Shown: piece by piece, positions 30,349-32,046 of the stretch | Layout of the letters: each line of letters starts with the position of its first letter | How positions within the stretch are numbered: the stretch's first letter is position 1 | Position numbers and translations under genes: made by a program | Notes under the pieces: model-generated | The model's database searches: none | The model's input: the letters and a program-made list of their open reading frames with translations, nothing else | Told to the model about the DNA's origin: nothing | From: Desulfovibrionaceae bacterium | GTDB lineage: Bacteria; Desulfobacterota; Desulfovibrionia; Desulfovibrionales; Desulfovibrionaceae | Direction: 5' to 3' | Assembly (NCBI GenBank): GCA_031082225.1 | Contig: JAVHLG010000043.1 | Coordinates: forward strand, 1-32,046 | Length of the DNA stretch: 32,046 nt

Positions 30349-32015
30349 CGGCGACCGCTGCCGTGAGGCGCGATTCCCCTCCCCCGGTCTTCTTCGGTCG
30401 TGATCGCCCGCCCCGGCGTGAATGGGGCGGGCGGCTCCCCGTGGCCCTGGTGTTCCCGGGGCCGCCCCGGGCCGCCCTGTCGGCCCTGGGCTGGCAGGCG
30501 GTCTACGCCCTGGTCTCCCGGCATCCCGCCCTGGCCGTGGAACGGGTGTTTTTTTCCGGCCCGGGCAAGGCCGTATCCGAAGACTCCGGCCGCCCCCTCT
30601 CCGACTTCCCGGTCATCGCCTTCTCCCTCGGCTACGAGGAGGACTACGCCACGGCCGTGGCCGCGCTTATGTCCGTAGACCTGCCCCCCCTGGCCATGGA
30701 CCGGCCGGACTATCCCCTGGTGCTGGCGGGCGGGCCGCTTGTCTTCATGAACCCCGCGCCCATGCTGCCCGCCCTGGACGCGGCCTTTGTGGGCGAGGCC
30801 GAGGCCGGGTTCGCGGCCTTTCTGGACCGCATCCGCGAATACGCCCTGGACGGTCGCGACAAGCCCTCGCTTCTGGCCGCCGTGGCCGACATGCCGGGCG
30901 TACTGGTCCCGGGCCGCACGAGCCTGCCCGTGCGCCGGGCCGTGCATCGCGCCCCTGGCTCGTCCACGGCCCTGTCCTGTCCGGCCCATTCCGTGTTCGT
31001 CTCCCCCGAGGCGGAATTTAAGGACATGCTGCTGATCGAGGTCAACCGGGGCTGCCCCTACGGCTGCCGGTTCTGCGCCGCCGGGTTCGTCTACCGGCCG
31101 CCGCGCCACGCCAGCATGGACGACGTGCTGGACATCGTGGACCGGACGCGTCCGCAAAAGGTCGGCCTCGTGGGCACGGCGCTCACGGACTGGGACGAGC
31201 TTTTGCCGCTCCTGGACGCCCTGGCGCAGCGCGGCGTGAAGTTCTCCCTGGCCTCGGTGCGCGCCGACGGCGTCACCCGCGAGCTTTTGACCATCCTGCG
31301 CGCTGCCGGTTCGCGCACCCTGACCCTGGCCCTGGAAGGCCCAAGCGCCCGCATCCGGTGCGCCGCCAACAAGAATCTCTCCGAGGAGGCCTTTCTGGCC
31401 GCCGTGGCCCTGGCCGGGGAGTTCGGGATCAACCACCTGAAAATGTATCTGATCGTGGGCTGGCCCGGCGAAACCCCGGCCGATTACGACGAACTGGCCG
31501 CACTCATGGCCCGCGTCCACGCCGCCGGGCGCATTGGCCGGGGCAAACGCGGCGTCCAGCACGCCACCCTGGCCGCCAGTTGCCTGGTGCCCAAGCCGTT
31601 TACGCCCCTGCAATGGGCCAAAATGGCCTCAGAGGACGACATCGCGCGCGCCGGAGAGCGCCTGAAACAGGCCGTGGCCCCGCACAAGGGCATGCGCTAC
31701 AGCCTGGACGGCGCGTTCGCCGCCCGGGTGCAGGGGCTCCTGGCCCGGGGCGACGAGCGCCTTTTCGATCTCATCCTTTTGGCCGCCAAAAACGGCGGCA
31801 ATTTCAAAAAGGCCCTGTACGCCTGGAACGGCGACCCCGCCGCCTATATCGACCGTCAGCGCGATCCGGACGAGGTCTTCCCCTGGGAGATCGTCGATGT
31901 CGGCGTGTCGCGCGACTACCTGCGGCGGGAATGGCGACGCTACCATGACGCCGCGCCCACAGCAAAATGCCCGGCCGCCGGATGCGGCGCATGCGGACGT
32001 TGCGGCATGGAATAA
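30345..32015 (+). CDS. radical SAM protein with N-terminal B12-binding-like region
   Basis: This 556-residue enzyme has the radical SAM cluster motif CPYGCRFC (237-244, C237, C241, C244) at the head of a TIM-barrel-like domain (about 225-440). The N-terminal part (about 30-190, LPVALVFPGPP...FPVIAFSLGYEED...LVLAGGP) resembles the cobalamin-binding-like region of B12-type radical SAM proteins but lacks the DxHxxG cobalamin histidine. The C terminus ends in four cysteines, C542-x4-C547-x2-C550-x2-C553, which could hold a second iron-sulfur cluster or a metal. TTG 30345 overlaps the ftsZ stop (TTGA); GTG 30363 is the alternative start. Its substrate is unknown; the position directly after ftsZ suggests coexpression with division genes. 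Confidence 0.88.
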   Translation: MTATAAVRRDSPPPVFFGRDRPPRREWGGRLPVALVFPGPPRAALSALGWQAVYALVSRHPALAVERVFFSGPGKAVSEDSGRPLSDFPVIAFSLGYEEDYATAVAALMSVDLPPLAMDRPDYPLVLAGGPLVFMNPAPMLPALDAAFVGEAEAGFAAFLDRIREYALDGRDKPSLLAAVADMPGVLVPGRTSLPVRRAVHRAPGSSTALSCPAHSVFVSPEAEFKDMLLIEVNRGCPYGCRFCAAGFVYRPPRHASMDDVLDIVDRTRPQKVGLVGTALTDWDELLPLLDALAQRGVKFSLASVRADGVTRELLTILRAAGSRTLTLALEGPSARIRCAANKNLSEEAFLAAVALAGEFGINHLKMYLIVGWPGETPADYDELAALMARVHAAGRIGRGKRGVQHATLAASCLVPKPFTPLQWAKMASEDDIARAGERLKQAVAPHKGMRYSLDGAFAARVQGLLARGDERLFDLILLAAKNGGNFKKALYAWNGDPAAYIDRQRDPDEVFPWEIVDVGVSRDYLRREWRRYHDAAPTAKCPAAGCGACGRCGME

Positions 32016-32033
32016 TCGGGGCTGCCGCCCCGA
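32016..32033 (+). terminator. GC hairpin after the radical SAM gene
   Basis: Directly after the TAA stop, TCGGGGC (32016-32022) pairs with GCCCCGA (32027-32033) around a TGCC loop. This is a 7-bp stem where a transcript end is expected after the long dcw run. No T tract follows before the window ends 13 bases later, so it may be a weak terminator, a 3'-end stabiliser or part of a dispersed repeat. Confidence 0.35.
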
Positions 32034-32046
32034 ACCCCGCCATGCT

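Noticed and set aside
30204-31613. 469-codon minus-strand open frame opposite the radical SAM gene
   Set aside because: Its translation is Gly/Gln-rich without motifs, while the plus strand has the radical SAM CxxxCxxC and terminal Cys cluster.
1-32046. CRISPR arrays, tRNA/rRNA genes, insertion sequences, prophage or toxin-antitoxin pairs
   Set aside because: No spaced long direct repeats, no cloverleaf-like segments, no transposase or integrase motifs and no small paired toxin-like frames were seen on either strand.

Overview
The window is GC-rich chromosomal DNA, almost fully coding, and reads as a Desulfovibrionaceae-like sulfate reducer (Desulfobacterota). The basis is the gene content: a complete division and cell-wall (dcw) cluster with a meso-diaminopimelate-type MurE, an octaheme tetrathionate-reductase-family cytochrome beside a b-type cytochrome, and a CHASE2 adenylate cyclase. 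The taxonomic call is inference; there is no rRNA to confirm it.

Left part (1-8429), all minus strand. A CHASE2/class III adenylate cyclase overlaps mnmE (tRNA U34 modification) by ATGA, and an RNase H-like exonuclease follows. Upstream of these is the rplM-rpsI ribosomal protein operon, with a sigma70-like promoter and a clear intrinsic terminator. Further upstream is a two-gene redox module: an octaheme periplasmic cytochrome c with a C-terminal membrane anchor, overlapping by one base a b561-type cytochrome. Together they look like a quinone-linked periplasmic electron-transfer unit.

Middle (8430-12752). A gap holds the decayed C-terminal end of an MFS exporter. It is followed by three regulatory-type genes: an HD-domain phosphohydrolase of YfbR type, a stand-alone CBS-pair protein, and a convergent HD-GYP c-di-GMP phosphodiesterase. 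The two convergent stop codons lie in the arms of one inverted repeat.

Right part (12753-32015), all plus strand. The dcw cluster runs mraZ, rsmH, ftsL, ftsI (with PASTA domain), murE, murF, mraY, murD, ftsW, murG, murC, murB, ftsQ, ftsA, ftsZ, then a radical SAM gene overlapping ftsZ. Most junctions from murE to ftsQ are 4-base start/stop overlaps, so translation is probably coupled. No ddl gene lies between murB and ftsQ. Upstream of mraZ is a striking array of six GTGG motifs at exact 10-bp spacing, a candidate extended MraZ operator. FtsZ carries two IPxxIR tail motifs 40 residues apart.

There is no CRISPR array, tRNA, rRNA, intact insertion sequence or prophage. Most of the window is housekeeping; the points of interest are the MraZ operator, the duplicated FtsZ tail, the octaheme module, the MurB cysteine variant and the FtsZ-linked radical SAM enzyme.
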